Below are positions 13,102-24,560 of a DNA stretch of 64,000 nt, in pieces (position 1 is the stretch's first letter; each line of letters begins with the position of its first letter). A model generated the notes under the pieces. The model made no database searches. It was not told the origin of the DNA and saw nothing but the letters and a program-made list of their open reading frames with translations. The DNA is from Sweltsa coloradensis. Lineage: Eukaryota; Arthropoda; Insecta; Plecoptera; Chloroperlidae. The stretch spans positions 62,001 through 126,000 of the forward strand of contig JAMZAV010001822.1 in NCBI GenBank assembly GCA_024449915.1. The letters run 5' to 3'. Position numbers and translations under genes: made by a program.

Positions 13102-13304
13102 AACTAGTTCATGGGATGAACTTGAGTTATGATCAAGGTTAATCCTGAAGTGAGGAGTGGATTTAAATTCATGACAACTGCAACAATGGTAGAAGAGTCG
13201 ACTTACAGTGACTCTTCCACCATCGCAGTAGTCATGAATCCTGATCCACTACTTCAGAATGTAACCTTGATCATAACCCAAATTCATCCCATGAACTAGT
13301 TTTG
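13102..13304. repeat. Small foldback (about 90-bp arms)
   Basis: ACTAGTTCATGGGATGAA near 13103 is matched in inverse near 13285-13303. Both arms share a TTATGATCAAGGTTA block and a GAAGAGTC block near the centre. The whole is a roughly 200-bp near-palindrome, probably a MITE or hairpin-forming repeat. Confidence 0.75.
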
Positions 13305-13344
13305 AAGCTCAGGTAGGAGTAACTATAGAGTGGAAGAGAGTGAA

Positions 13345-13731
13345 TGGTATTAAAGTACAATAAAATGAACACAACAAGAGCATGGATTTAACAAGTATAT
13401 TGAACAGTACTGTACAAGAAATGGCAGTGGAAAAAGAGGCTATGTCCATGGCCTTGAAATTGCAACGTGATAAGGATTAGCACATAGTCACCCAACCAAG
13501 TTGTGAATGCGAGGTGTAAGTTGAGATTCTAGCACGGTTTGACGAAAGAGCGAAATTCGTAGTCATGATGCATGTTCCAGGTGCAGAGATGCATTTGAGG
13601 ATGTACAAGTTGTACATCAAGCAGGTATCTGAAAAAAACACAACATGGCATATAGTGATGTGCAAAGCCAGGGAAGCAGCTCGAAGTACGTGTTGGCGGT
13701 CTTGTAGAAGAGCTTGTAGGTAAAATTCCAC
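13345..13731 (+). pseudogene. Decayed coding frame, unknown family
   Basis: One plus-strand frame reads as protein for about 125 codons with just two interior stops, near 13478 and 13520. Segments include MDLTSILNSTVQEMAVEKEA, then VEILARFDERAKFVVMMHV, then KAREAARSTCWRSC, ending in a stop near 13731. The composition, with Glu, Lys, Arg and Met and few runs, is unlike the surrounding AT-rich DNA. I recognise no domain. It could be a dead exon or part of a transposon protein. It abuts the 2-kb palindrome. Confidence 0.35.
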
Positions 13732-13747
13732 ACCAAGCTAATAAATA

Positions 13748-15787
13748 GTCTGGGGTCTATACGCAAATGTGAGGCTCAACCTAGGACAAATTGCAACAGA
13801 AGCGAATTTGGTATCATTGGATTCAGAAAAAAACAACTTAATAACACAAAGAAACCCCTAAAATCCCCATAGGGTGAGTGGGTCTAATCATCCCCTAAAT
13901 GAAAATGTAATAAAATTGAATTTAAAAAAAATGAGTTTTTGAAACCTAGTATCCATGGTATGTAATCAAAGCTTTTTCAAGGGTATTTCGAATAAAAAAA
14001 TCTGACAATTGTTCAAAATTAATTTTGTGTCCAGCAGAGGTCAATGAAGGTCAAATTTGGTATTTTTTCAATGTAATTTGGTAAACGTTTTTCTATTGGC
14101 ACAATTATGTTTTATGATTGTCTCATTGTTGTAAATAATTAGTAATCATGGCAGAAAAAGATTATTATTACAATCTGCCTAGGGCCATGAACCTACGAGT
14201 ATGTAGTCAAAAATCTGTTTACTTACGTTAAGGCGCACTCAAATCATGTTACGTAATAATGTAATTCCCCGATAGAGGTTTCTCACGTACTACACATCAA
14301 GACTTAATTTTGGGATGTACCTGGATCAAAACCCACACTTTAAAATCCTTAGTGAAGATTTTATTCACAGATTTCCTTAAATATATTTGTTAAAATCTCA
14401 GATTAAGCTTCTTAATATAGCCCTAAGATATATTATTTCCACCAGATTTACACCCCATAAGTAGTAGGCATTGAGGTTGTCTACGGGGAGATTTTAATTC
14501 GCAAAACCTATTACCTAGGTGCCCACTATAGGGTACTGTACACTCAGGTACCTCGTAAAAAAAACACGTTTTTTGTATTTTCGGGGTGTTTCCAAGCCTC
14601 CATGAAACGTGAAATGAACTTTCAATACGTCATAATCAGAGCAACTTAGGTACCTGACAACTAATGCTAATTTTGGTTGAGGTACGATCATTCCTTCCGA
14701 GTTAAATATGGGATGAAAAATGATCAAAAACACTTTTTTAACTCCTTTGAATTAGGCACCTGGCAGAGGAGTAGAAAAAAGCGATTTTGATAATTTTTCA
14801 TCCCATTTTTAACTCAGAAGGAATGATTATCGCACCCCAACCAAAATTAGCATGGGTTGTGGCCCCAGGTACCAGCTCTGATTATGACGTATTCAAAGTT
14901 CATTTCTCGTTTCATGGAGGCTTGGAAACACCCCGAAATGCAAAAAAAGTTTTTTTTTATGAGATACCCGAGTGTACAGTACCCTATAGCGGGCACCTAG
15001 GTAATAGGTTTTTCGAAATAAAATCTCCCCGTAGACAACCTCAATGCCTACTATTTATGGGGTGGAAATTTGGTGGAAATAACACATCCAAGGGCTATAT
15101 TAAGGGGCTTTATCTGAGATTTTACCAAATATATTTAAGAAAATCCATGAATAAAATCTTCAGTAAGGATTTTAAAGTGTGGGTTTTGATCCAGGTACGT
15201 CCCAAAATTTAGTCTTGATGTGTTGTACATGAGAAACCTCTATCGGCAAATTACATTATTACGTAACATGATTTGAGTGCGCCTTAACGTAAGTTAAACA
15301 TTTTTGAACTACATACTTGTAGGTTCATGGCCCTACAGATTGTAATAATAACCTTTTTCTGCCATGATTGACTTATACCGTATCAAGTGTGGCCATTTAC
15401 TAATTATTTACAACAATGAGACAATCATAAAACATAATTGGGCCAATAGAAAAACATTTACCAAATTACATTGAAAAAAATACAAAACTTGACCTTCATT
15501 GACCTCTGCTGGACACAAAATTTATTTTGAACAATTGTCATATTTTTTATTCGAAAGACCCTTGAAAAAGCTTTGATTACATACCATGGATACTAGGTTT
15601 CAAAAACTCATTTTTTTAAATTCAATTTTATTACATTTTCATTTAGGGGATGATTAGACCCAGCCACCCTCTGGGGATTTTAGGGGTTTCTTTATGTGTT
15701 ATTAATTTTTTTTTTCTGAATCTAATGGTACCAAATTGGCTTCTGTTGCAATTTGTCCTAGGTCAACTTGGATAGACCCCGGACTAT
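13748..15787. repeat. 2-kb palindrome with ~1-kb arms
   Basis: The left arm (13748 to about 14740) and right arm (about 14778 to 15787) are inverted copies separated by only about 40 bp. Anchors are TCTGGGGTCTAT at 13750 against ATAGACCCC at 15772, AGAAACCCCTAAAATCCCC near 13849 against its inverse near 15675, and TTTCATGGAGG-type sequence near the centre on both sides. Arms differ by scattered substitutions and small indels. Both encode related peptides when read outward from the centre (IIFHPIFNSEGMI; FHGGLETPR): 14787-15212 on plus (141 codons) and 14515-14733 on minus. Whether this is relict coding sequence of a foldback transposon or chance is unknown. Confidence 0.85.
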
Positions 15788-15821
15788 AAATAGGAGCAGA
15801 TATCTGCAATAGAAATAACGA

Positions 15822-16096
15822 ACTAGCCAGACTGGGACTCAAACTCAGATCATCTATACCAACTTTGGTATTGTTGCTTGGCCTATATAATATGCTTGCC
15901 CTGTAACAAATGTTACATAATATGTTTGTTGTGTGTGTTTTGTGTTGAACCCAGATCATCTGACTATAAAACTACTCTATTGTTGCTTGAGCTATTAAAA
16001 TGAATGGTTAAAACTTAATTTATTTATTTGTAATATTTTTCAAAAGTGTTTGTGTACGTCGGTTGTGTGTGTGTTGTGTACTTAAAAGTCAGCCTG
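15822..16096. repeat. tRNA-like tandem units, proximal block
   Basis: About two units, each with a B-box-like segment read on the minus strand (plus-strand GGGACTCAAACTCAGATC), then TATTGTTGCTTG, then a TTGTGTGTGTGTTGTGTA block. The same unit recurs at 17270-17960 and 20037-20740. It begins just after the palindrome. Confidence 0.7.
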
Positions 16097-16436
16097 TCAC
16101 AACAATACTATGACAATACTATGACATCCAGTATAGAAACATATTACAATCCTAATGTATTCTTGCAAACTGCTGTGAATTTGAATAATACCCTCACATT
16201 GAAACCCTTTGCGAGGGTTTTGTCACAAACGCACTGACAAATATCAAGACAAACGTTCTACATGAGAAATTTGCATTTTTACTACAGATTTTGCTGTCAA
16301 AATGACTAAAATTTCAAAGTTAATTTTTCACTCACAATAGGTATGATAAGACGTTGGAAAGTTAAACGCAGGATAGAGAAAATGAGATCTTTTAAAGCAG
16401 AACAGAAATGCAAACATTTAATAATGGATAACAATT

Positions 16437-16676
16437 CAGAAATTCACAAATCCATCCCGACCGGGGCTCGAACCCAGGCCTCCTACATTCCAGGTAGGTG
16501 CCTTAGCAAACTTAGAGCTTGTTAACTTCTAAATTGTAGTTACATCATAGATTTGAAGGCACTACAAATAAAAGTTACCATATTGGTGGTCTAGTTGGCT
16601 AAGGCGCCTACCTGGAATGTGGGAGACCCGGATTCGAACCCAGGTTCAGATGGATTTTTTCATTTCTGAATATTGT
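16437..16676. repeat. Head-to-head pair of tRNA-like cassettes
   Basis: A minus-oriented cassette (16437-16549) and a plus-oriented cassette (about 16553-16676) face each other. Each contains a tRNA-like core with A-box-like (GGTCTAGTTGGCTAAGG), anticodon-arm (CCTGGAATGT) and B-box (GATTCGAACCCAGG) segments. Each is bordered by short sequences related to ACAATTCAGAAATT and its inverse. The plus and minus cores are diverged copies. Confidence 0.65.
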
Positions 16677-16789
16677 ATTAAATATTAACAATTCCACGTA
16701 CTGGAGCATTTCCCGTCCAACCAAATCGAGAAATTTAACAATGAATTTTAATTTACGTTACTTAGCTGTCCATATCTGAAAATTACAAA

Positions 16790-16905
16790 ATCCCACTCGG
16801 CCGGGGATTGAACGCGGGTCTCACCCTTGCTTGCTTGGTGGACTAGAGGTTAAGACGTCTGCCAGGCAAGCAGGAGACCCAGGTTCAATCCCCAGTCAAG
16901 TTGTT
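16790..16905. repeat. Second head-to-head tRNA-like pair
   Basis: A minus B box (inverse of GGTTCAATCCCC-type; plus-strand GGGGATTGAACGCGGG at 16804) is directly abutted by a plus tRNA-like core at 16830-16905 (GGTGGACTAGAGGTTAAGAC, then AGGTTCAATCCCCAG). The minus unit is truncated. Confidence 0.55.
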
Positions 16906-17079
16906 TTGTTTGGATTGTTTTCCATACATCATCTCTTCCACCACTAGTTCCTCTACTAATTAACTCATGAATCAAGTAGGGTTGCTGTTAGATGACATCA
17001 ACTATCAAAATTTCCATTCGATTAACTATCTAATAATCAGCAATTGATGGCAATAATTGTCGTAAAAATTTGCTACGAA

Positions 17080-17135
17080 TGGGGATTGATCCCAGAACCT
17101 CCGCCTCAACATAGCGATGCTCTACCAATCAAATA
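17080..17135 (-). pseudogene. tRNA-like fragment
   Basis: On the minus strand GATTGGTAGAGCATCGC resembles an A box and GGTTCTGGGATCAATCCCC a B box. It resembles the degenerate tRNA at 3876. Stem ends do not pair. Confidence 0.5.
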
Positions 17136-17269
17136 ATCAATATTTGTGCGATTGATCTCTAAGCCATTGTAATCGATACTGGGAATTTAAAAAAAAAATG
17201 CTAAATTTTTAATAGTGGATTTCTTAGGCCTTTTACTAGACTATATTAGAGCATAAAATTACTAATTTT

Positions 17270-17960
17270 AGCTACTCTATTGTTGCTTGAGCTACTAAAA
17301 GTAGTAGTAGTGTTAGTACTTTGATCCTTTCATTGTTTATGTTTTACCAAAATGACTGTGTGTGTTTTGTGTTCTTGAAAGTCATCCTGACTAGGACTCG
17401 AACCAACATGATCTGGCTATGCTACCTACTATTGTTGCTTGAGCAACTATAATGAAGTACGTAGTATTAAAACTTTGGTTATTTAATATTGCTAATGTTT
17501 TTTATGAAGTCTTTGTGTACTTCTGTTGTGTGTGTGTCTTGTGTACTTGAAAGTAAGCCTGTCTGGGACTCGAACCCAGATCATCTATCTATGCTCACTA
17601 CACTATTGTTGCTTGAGCAACTATAATGCCAACTATAATGAAGTATTAAAATTTTGGTTATTTAATTGCTAATGTCTGTTCAAAAATGGTTATGTACGTC
17701 TGTTGTGTGTGTGTTGTGTACTTGAAAGTCAGCCTGTCTGGGACTCGAACTCAGATCATCTGTCTATGCTAACCTATTCTATTGTTGCTTGAGCTACTGT
17801 ATTCAAGTGTTGTAACTTACCTTCTCTAATTACTAATGTTTTCTAAAGGTGGTTATGTCATGCCTGTTGTGTGTGTTGTGTACTTGAAAGTCAGCCTGTC
17901 TGGGACTCAAAGCCAGATCATCTGGCTATGCTTACTACTTGATTATTGATCTACTATATT
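17270..17960. repeat. tRNA-like tandem array, about 130-175 bp period
   Basis: Four to five units each contain CTGGGACTCGAACCCAGATC (or a variant), then TTGTTGCTTGAGC, GGTTATTTAATTGCTAATG, and a TTGTGTGTGTG block. The inverted B box and nearby boxes suggest amplification of a tRNA-derived unit. The array is copied again in the downstream duplicate, which holds one extra unit (20215-20347). Confidence 0.75.
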
Positions 17961-19958
17961 GATTTCATTGAAACTAATCCAGAAATTTAAAAAAATTATC
18001 CCAGAGGGGTATCGAACCCTGGTGTCCCGATTGCCGGTCGAGTGCTTTACCCCTAAGGCATTTTTAATTTTTTGGATTGATTTCTATAAAATCTATTACA
18101 CCTACGGGAGTGTTTTTGCCCAATTAATGAAATTGAGAAACTACTATATTGAGTCGTAAAACTAAAATTAATTCATTGTTAATGTTTTTGGAAAGTGGTT
18201 GTATACACATTTTAACCCCTCCCTCCACAAATTAAAGGCATTGTCCGAGTTTCAGGCAAGTTTCTTTTATATTAATCTCTAGTGTTTATGGAAAGAAGGT
18301 ATGTGTACAAAATTCCATCTAGTGCAGCTCTAATGCGACTTTCTTTCAACACCGCGTGAAATAGTTGTGACGTCAGTGTACGGCTACGGTCCTCGCTGCT
18401 GCTATATATATAATTAAATATAATTAAATATAATACAAATATAATATAATAAAGAAAATATATAAAAAATATATAATAATATAATATATATATAATCGGA
18501 TCGCGGCCACCCTCTTCTGCGTAGTGTTTTATTTAATATTTGCAAATTCATACGAATAAGATTGTGACCAGTGCAGAACATCTTTAATTTTATTTGATTT
18601 AGGTTGAGACTTAATAGTTTATTTAAATTGCAAAAGCAATTTTAAAAAAAAGTGAATTCAACTTCCCGATCTACCCTTTAAACTCGCTTAAATCTATTTG
18701 CTTTAGCCGTTTGTTGTTGGCTTCTGTATATTTAGGCTAGAAACTATACGGCACAATTCCAGCCATTTTAGGCCTGAATACAAATTGTGATTGACGCACA
18801 AGCCTATACAGAAGCAAGAAAAAACCATAACATGACATAGTAGGGGGAAATCGGGTAGCCCCGGACAGCCGGTAGCCCCGGACACCCCTTAGTTTTGATG
18901 CTAGCCGCTAGGTGTCGGAAGCTGCTTACTTCCTACACACTTGACGCAGCTGTCTTTGACTCGGACGGCCGGGTCGACGCGATCAGTGACCATGCGTGCC
19001 TGCAGTGTCTTGATATAAGTTTTGTGCTGGTAAAAAGTGTACTTGTGTAATAACCTACACTTCGCACACTTCAACTAGGAATGTATATCTGTTAGTTAGT
19101 AGTTAGATAATGTTCTATGTTGTGTAATAAGTGGTCAGTGCACGCAGACATGAATTTTGAAAACTTTAAGACATTGTGGCGAATTAAAATATTCACACAT
19201 GGATGTCGGGTACTCCCGGACACCAGAATTTCGGGTAGCACCGGACACATCCATATATTTTTTAATAGCGTTATTCGGTCATTTTATCCATACCTTGACA
19301 ATAAAACCCAGTAGGCCCTAGCCTAATATTGTTTCTTAATCTCTTGTCAGGCAAAAAATGGGTTAATTAACTTAATTTGCATGCACAAGAATTTATCCGA
19401 TGAACTCCTTAGTATTCTCACAAGATTATTTTCTCCTTCAAAACTTACCTACATTCCTCAAGAAAACAACCAACAGGCTCTACCACCCCTCAAGCATCCA
19501 CCCTCAAGCAACACCTCTCAAGCAACACCCTCAAGTAACCACCTATCAGACAACCACCCCTCGAGCAACCAACCCTCGGGCACCACCTCAACAGACAACC
19601 ACCCTCAGACACCACCTCACAGACAACCACCCTCAAGCAATCACCCTGAGAAACCACTCTACAAGCAACCACAAAGAAGACTCTGACGTTAGGCCTACAT
19701 TGCATATGATGAAGATGTAGAATGCATCATATTTGAGAATCGTTCACGGAAGACCTAATCTAGGGTGCAGTGTGTCAGATAAGGCGCATGAGGCCTGTAC
19801 TAGCCATGAGGGTCTTGGTCTGTACACATGTGATGTTTTTGATGGCCAAAAGCGAGTAACAAACTTATTTAGTGTCCGGGATACCCTCCATTCTCGTTAA
19901 CTATAGTTTTTTTTTTCCACTTGTTAATAAAAATAACACGCAACATGCTTTACATGAA
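17391..19958 (+). repeat. Direct duplication, copy A
   Basis: Starts at GACTCGAACCAACATGATC and ends near CATGCTTTACATGAA. It is copied in order and orientation at 20037-22460, with a 78-bp unique spacer between the copies. It contains the tRNA-like array, a minus tRNA-like SINE head at about 17990-18062, AT microsatellite sequence and most of a pogo-like element. Confidence 0.9.
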
Positions 19959-22588
19959 TATCATGACGCGTAACGGTGACGTAAAACGAGAATAAGACCA
20001 GGGAATGAACGCGTTTTGTCACTATTCGGATAGCTCCCTAGACTCGAACCAACATGATCTGGCTATGCTACCTACTCTATTGTTGCTTGAGCAACTATAA
20101 TGAAGTACGTAGTATTAAAACTTTGGTTATTTAATATTGCTTATGTTTTTTATGAAGTCTTTGTGTACTTCTGTTGTGTGTGTGTCTTGTGTACTTGAAA
20201 GTAAGCCTGTCTGGGACTCGAACCCAGATCATCTGGCTAGTGGCTATGCTCTATTGTTTCTTGAGCTACTATAATAAGTGTTAAAACTTTGGTTATTTAA
20301 TTGTAACGTTTTTTTAAACTGGTTGCGACTTTTAAGTAAGCCTGTCTGGGACTCGAACCCAGATCATCTATCTATGCTCACTACACTATTGTTGCTTGAG
20401 CAACTATAATGCCAACTATAATGAAGTATTAAAATTTTGGTTATTTAATTGCTAATGTCTGTTCAAAAATGGTTATGTACGTCTGTTGTGTGTGTGTTGT
20501 GTACTTGAAAGTCAGCCTGTCTGGGACTCTAACTCAGATCATCTGTCTATGCTAACCTATTCTATTGTTGCTTGAGCTACTGTATTCAAGTGTTGTAACT
20601 TTCCTTCTCTCATTGCTAATGTTTTTTAAAGGTGGTTATGTCATGCCTGTTGTGTGTGTTGTGTACTTGAAAGTCAGCCTGTCTGGGACTCAAAGCCAGA
20701 TCATCTGGCTATGCTTACTACTTGATTATTGATCTACTATATTGATTTCATTGAAATCAATCCAGAAATTTAAAAAAATCTATCCCAGCGGGGTATCGAA
20801 CCCTGGTGTCCCGATTGCCGGTCGAGTGCTTTACCCCTAAGGCATTTTTAATTTCTGGATTGATTTCTATAAAATCGATTACACCTACGGGAGTGTTTCC
20901 CAATTAATGAAATTGAGAAACTACTATATTGAGTCGTAAAACTAAAATTAATTCATTGTTAATGTTTTTGGAAAGTGGTTGTATACACATTTTAACCCCT
21001 CCCTCCACAAATTAAAGGCATTGTCCGAGTTTCAGGCAAGTTTCTTTTATATTAATCTCTAGTGTTTATGGAAAGAAGGTATGTGTAAAAAATTCCATCT
21101 AGTGCAGCTCTAATGCGACTTTCTTTCAACACGCGTGAAATAGTTGTGATGTCAGTGTACGGCTACGGTCCTCGCTGCTGCTATAATATACATTAAATAT
21201 AATACAAATGTAATATAATAAAGAAATATATTAAAAAAATATATAATTAAGTAAAATATAGGCATCAGATTCGCAGCCACCTCTTCTGCGTAGATGTTTA
21301 TTACCACTATGCCATATCAAACGAAAAGATGGACCATGCAGAACATTTAGGTATTTGGTATAGGGAACTAGCCTTTATTTCAACTTGAGCATTTAAAGAA
21401 GGTGTCGGAAGCTTCGATCTACCTTAAATCGCTTAATCTTTGACTACGGCGGCGGGTCGTACGCGATCAGTGACCATGCGTGCCTGCAGGCTTGATATAA
21501 GTTTTGTGCTGGTAAAATGTTACTTGTGTAATAAACCTACATTCGCACACTTCAACTAGGAATGTATATCTGTTAGTTAGTAGTTGGATAATGTTCTATG
21601 TTGGTAATCAGTGGTCAGTGCACGCAGACATGAATTTTGAAAACTTTAAGACATTGTGGCGCAATTAAAAATCACACATGGTAGTCGGGTACTCCCGCGA
21701 CACCAGAATTTCGGTGACCACACATCCATATTTTTTAATAGCTTATTCGGTCATTTTATCCATACTTGACAATAAAACCCAGTAGGCCTAGGCCTAATAT
21801 TGTTCTAATCTTTGTCAGGCAAAAATGGGTTAATAACTTAATTGCATGCACAAGAATTTATCGATGAACTCCTTAGTATTCTCACAAGATTATTTTCTCC
21901 TTCAAAACTTACCTACATTCCTCAAGAAAACAACCAACAGGCTCTACCACCCCTCAAGCATCCACCCCTCAAGCAACCACCTCTCAAGCAACCACCCCTT
22001 CAAGCAACTACCTCTCGGTTACCCACCCCTCAGACAACCACCCCTGAAGCAACCACCCCTCGGGCATCCACCTCACAGACAACCACCCCTCAGACACCAC
22101 CTCACAGACAACCACCCTCAAGCAATCACCCTGAAGAAACCACTCTACAAGCAACCACAAAAGAAGACTCTTGACGTTAGGCCTACATTGCCATATGATG
22201 AAGATGTAGAATGCATCATATTTGGAGAATCGTTCACGGAAGACCTAATCTAGGGTGCAGTGTGTCAAGATAAGGCGCATGAGGCCTGTACTAGCCATGA
22301 GGGTCTTGGTCTGTACACATGTGATGTTTGTGATGGCCCAAAAGCGAGTAAACAAAACTTTATTTTAGTGTCCGGGGATACCCTCCATTCTCGTTAACTA
22401 TAGTTTTTTTTCTCACTTTGTTAATACAAAATAAACACGCAACAATGCATTTAACATGAACACCATTTTTTTTTATTATAGCTACATGTCTCCACAAATC
22501 ATTCCTTTGTATACTCTTTTCCCCCACCCATAACTTAGGGCTTAAGTATACAAAAGGCTTAAGTGTCCGGAGCTACCCGACTCTCCCC
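18843..22588. mobile_element. pogo-like TIR element spanning the duplication
   Basis: Ends GGGGGAAATCGGGTAGCCCC (from 18843) and, inverted, GGGGAGAGTCGGGTAGCTCC (to 22588) are flanked by TA on both sides. The core CGGGTAGNNCCGGACA recurs inside at about 18869, 19206 and 19231, and inverted near 19873. Most of the interior is present twice because of the direct duplication, so the ancestral element was probably about 1.2-1.3 kb. A Pro/Thr/Gln/His-rich frame at 19381-19686 (and 21842-22174) comes from a short CCTCAAGCAACCAC-type repeat and is not convincing as a gene. Assignment to Tc1/mariner/pogo rests on the TA flanks. Confidence 0.6.
20037..22460 (+). repeat. Direct duplication, copy B
   Basis: Second copy of 17391-19958. 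Relative to copy A it lacks about 290 bp around the pogo-like left end (collapsed near 21400-21450), has an extra tRNA-like unit, and has many single-base losses, often in homopolymers. It also contains the second copy of the tRNA-like head (about 20773-20846). The pattern may reflect assembly or sequencing error rather than biology. Confidence 0.9.
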
Positions 22589-24560
22589 TAGTATTATAGA
22601 AACTTTTGGTGGACCCAAATAATATCATGAAATTTTGTACGTTAAGACGTGTTCAACTTGAACTGCAAACACGAACTGACCACTGACTGGTTATTCACAG
22701 TGAAAAAGATGCAAATACGTGAATAGGTCTAATTGCTTTACCAAGAATTTCCTGGACAAGTCTCTGCAAAACATTTATCTCCATTCTCAACCCACAATAG
22801 AAACCCCTCTTTGTTAAAACATTCTAAGAAGGACGATCTCGGTTCTACCCAAAATTTGATTTTCAGAACACTAAAACATTCAAACGTGGGAGTGAGACTG
22901 TCCATGTTTCGCTAACAGAACGTATCCGCGCAGGATGTATGCAGCAAACTATGCAAACTATGCAGCCTTGCGGTGGCCGTGCAGTGACTTCACTATACGC
23001 GGCACATGGGCTTTAGCAAATCTGTTAATATGCAAGTACTATATAACTTAGCAACCTATTTTTCTTTTATTTGCCTAAAATTGAGAATTCTCAATTCTGA
23101 GAAGTCTGCTATGCAAACCGAGACAATTCCTTCAAGTAAGAATAGGTAGTACAATTACCCTAATAGTAATACCATATAGTGTATAATGTTTCGTTAGAGG
23201 CCCACCATCATTTGTCGCTCTCCTACCGCAATGTACCACCAAAAATATGTCAGTCTGCTAGTAAAGCTGAAGCAAACAATGATGCCTTGATCACAATGTG
23301 CTTATCTGTGCATCTCTTCATTGTTTGCAGTTCAATTATTCATTCATTCATTCATTAGATATCATTTTATAACAACTAGGACCACATTTATTTGAAGTAA
23401 TCTTTAAATTTAGCGCGGGAAATGTACACGTACCCAAATTTCTAGAGTTTGCATCTAAATGATTACTAATATCATGATAATACTTCTCAGAACGTTCAAT
23501 TGATATTCACACTCGGTTGCAAGAAATGTATTAAGTTCAAGTCCTCAGATTTGGGATGTATAACAGTTTTCGTTTCCCATCCCCTGAGTAAAGTCAATAT
23601 TTCGCGCAAGGTGTCAACCAGTTACAGTTTGCTCACCATAACATTAATTTATTTTCAAAACGTTAATTTATTCTTAGTCCCATTAAAATATTTAAATTGG
23701 AATTTAGAAAATTATCATATGCATTCTGCATTCAAGTGGCATCTTTTACAAAATTTTACTCTGAAACATTCTAGAAAATTTGAATAAACAAGCTAAATTA
23801 GCAACTAGTATTACACATATTTTAGATTTCACTAAATAATTAATTGAAAGTAATTGATTTGGTAAAGAGAATACTACATTTTTTAACAAACAACGTTTCT
23901 ATACTAACGAATTTGTGAAGTATGATCATAATCTTAGTACTGGTAACAGTTATCTGCAAATAACGGAAACTCGAGCGCTTGAACTTGACAGTGCTTGCCT
24001 CAGAAAATCTCTTTTACATGTAGTTAGTGTTTTCTTTTCTCTGGGTCTCCGTTACATAGATGTCTATTGAAATTGAATTTGCTTTAGTTGACGGGATGAT
24101 CAAATGACTTGAGTGGGAGGGTTAAAGCAATAGCCGGAATCAGTTACGTTCAAAGGCAGCAAATTGTCTGTGGCAATATTATTTCATTACCTTTTCTATT
24201 TATACTAATTGATTTCAGACTTAAACCTCCAAGATTTGAAAGCTAAATTGGCTAATTTGTAGAGATGTCAAACAAATATTTAACAATTATTGATAGGTTT
24301 ACAGTCTTACGATACGATATGGATCAGTAAATTCAGCATGAACAAATTAGCATCAAATCGATAAAAACTTTTGACCTCGAGAAAATACTAAAATTGAACT
24401 GAAATTTGATTCGGTCAAAGTGACTAAGGCTACGCAGTTCGAAACATTTCGACAATTGTTTGTGGAGATATGTCTTCTCATCGTTTCATACGCCCACAAT
24501 TATTGACATGGTTCTTGTCATCTTGGTTTTTTTTTAGCTAGTCAGTTGATAGTTTGCTCT
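22589..24560. other. Mostly nothing recognised
   Basis: AT-rich unique sequence with an (ATTC)n microsatellite at about 23337-23356. Near 24140-24175 a stretch resembles the sequence flanking tRNA cassettes (TTCAAAGGCAGCAAAT). Confidence 0.45.

Noticed and set aside
17270..17960. CRISPR-like spacing of repeated units
   Set aside because: The context is eukaryotic, and the units are diverged tRNA-derived tandem repeats with no uniform spacers.
19381..19686. Pro/Thr/Gln-rich frames, duplicated at 21842-22253
   Set aside because: They arise from a short CCTCAAGCAACCAC-type tandem repeat inside a transposon, and the frames differ between copies through indels.
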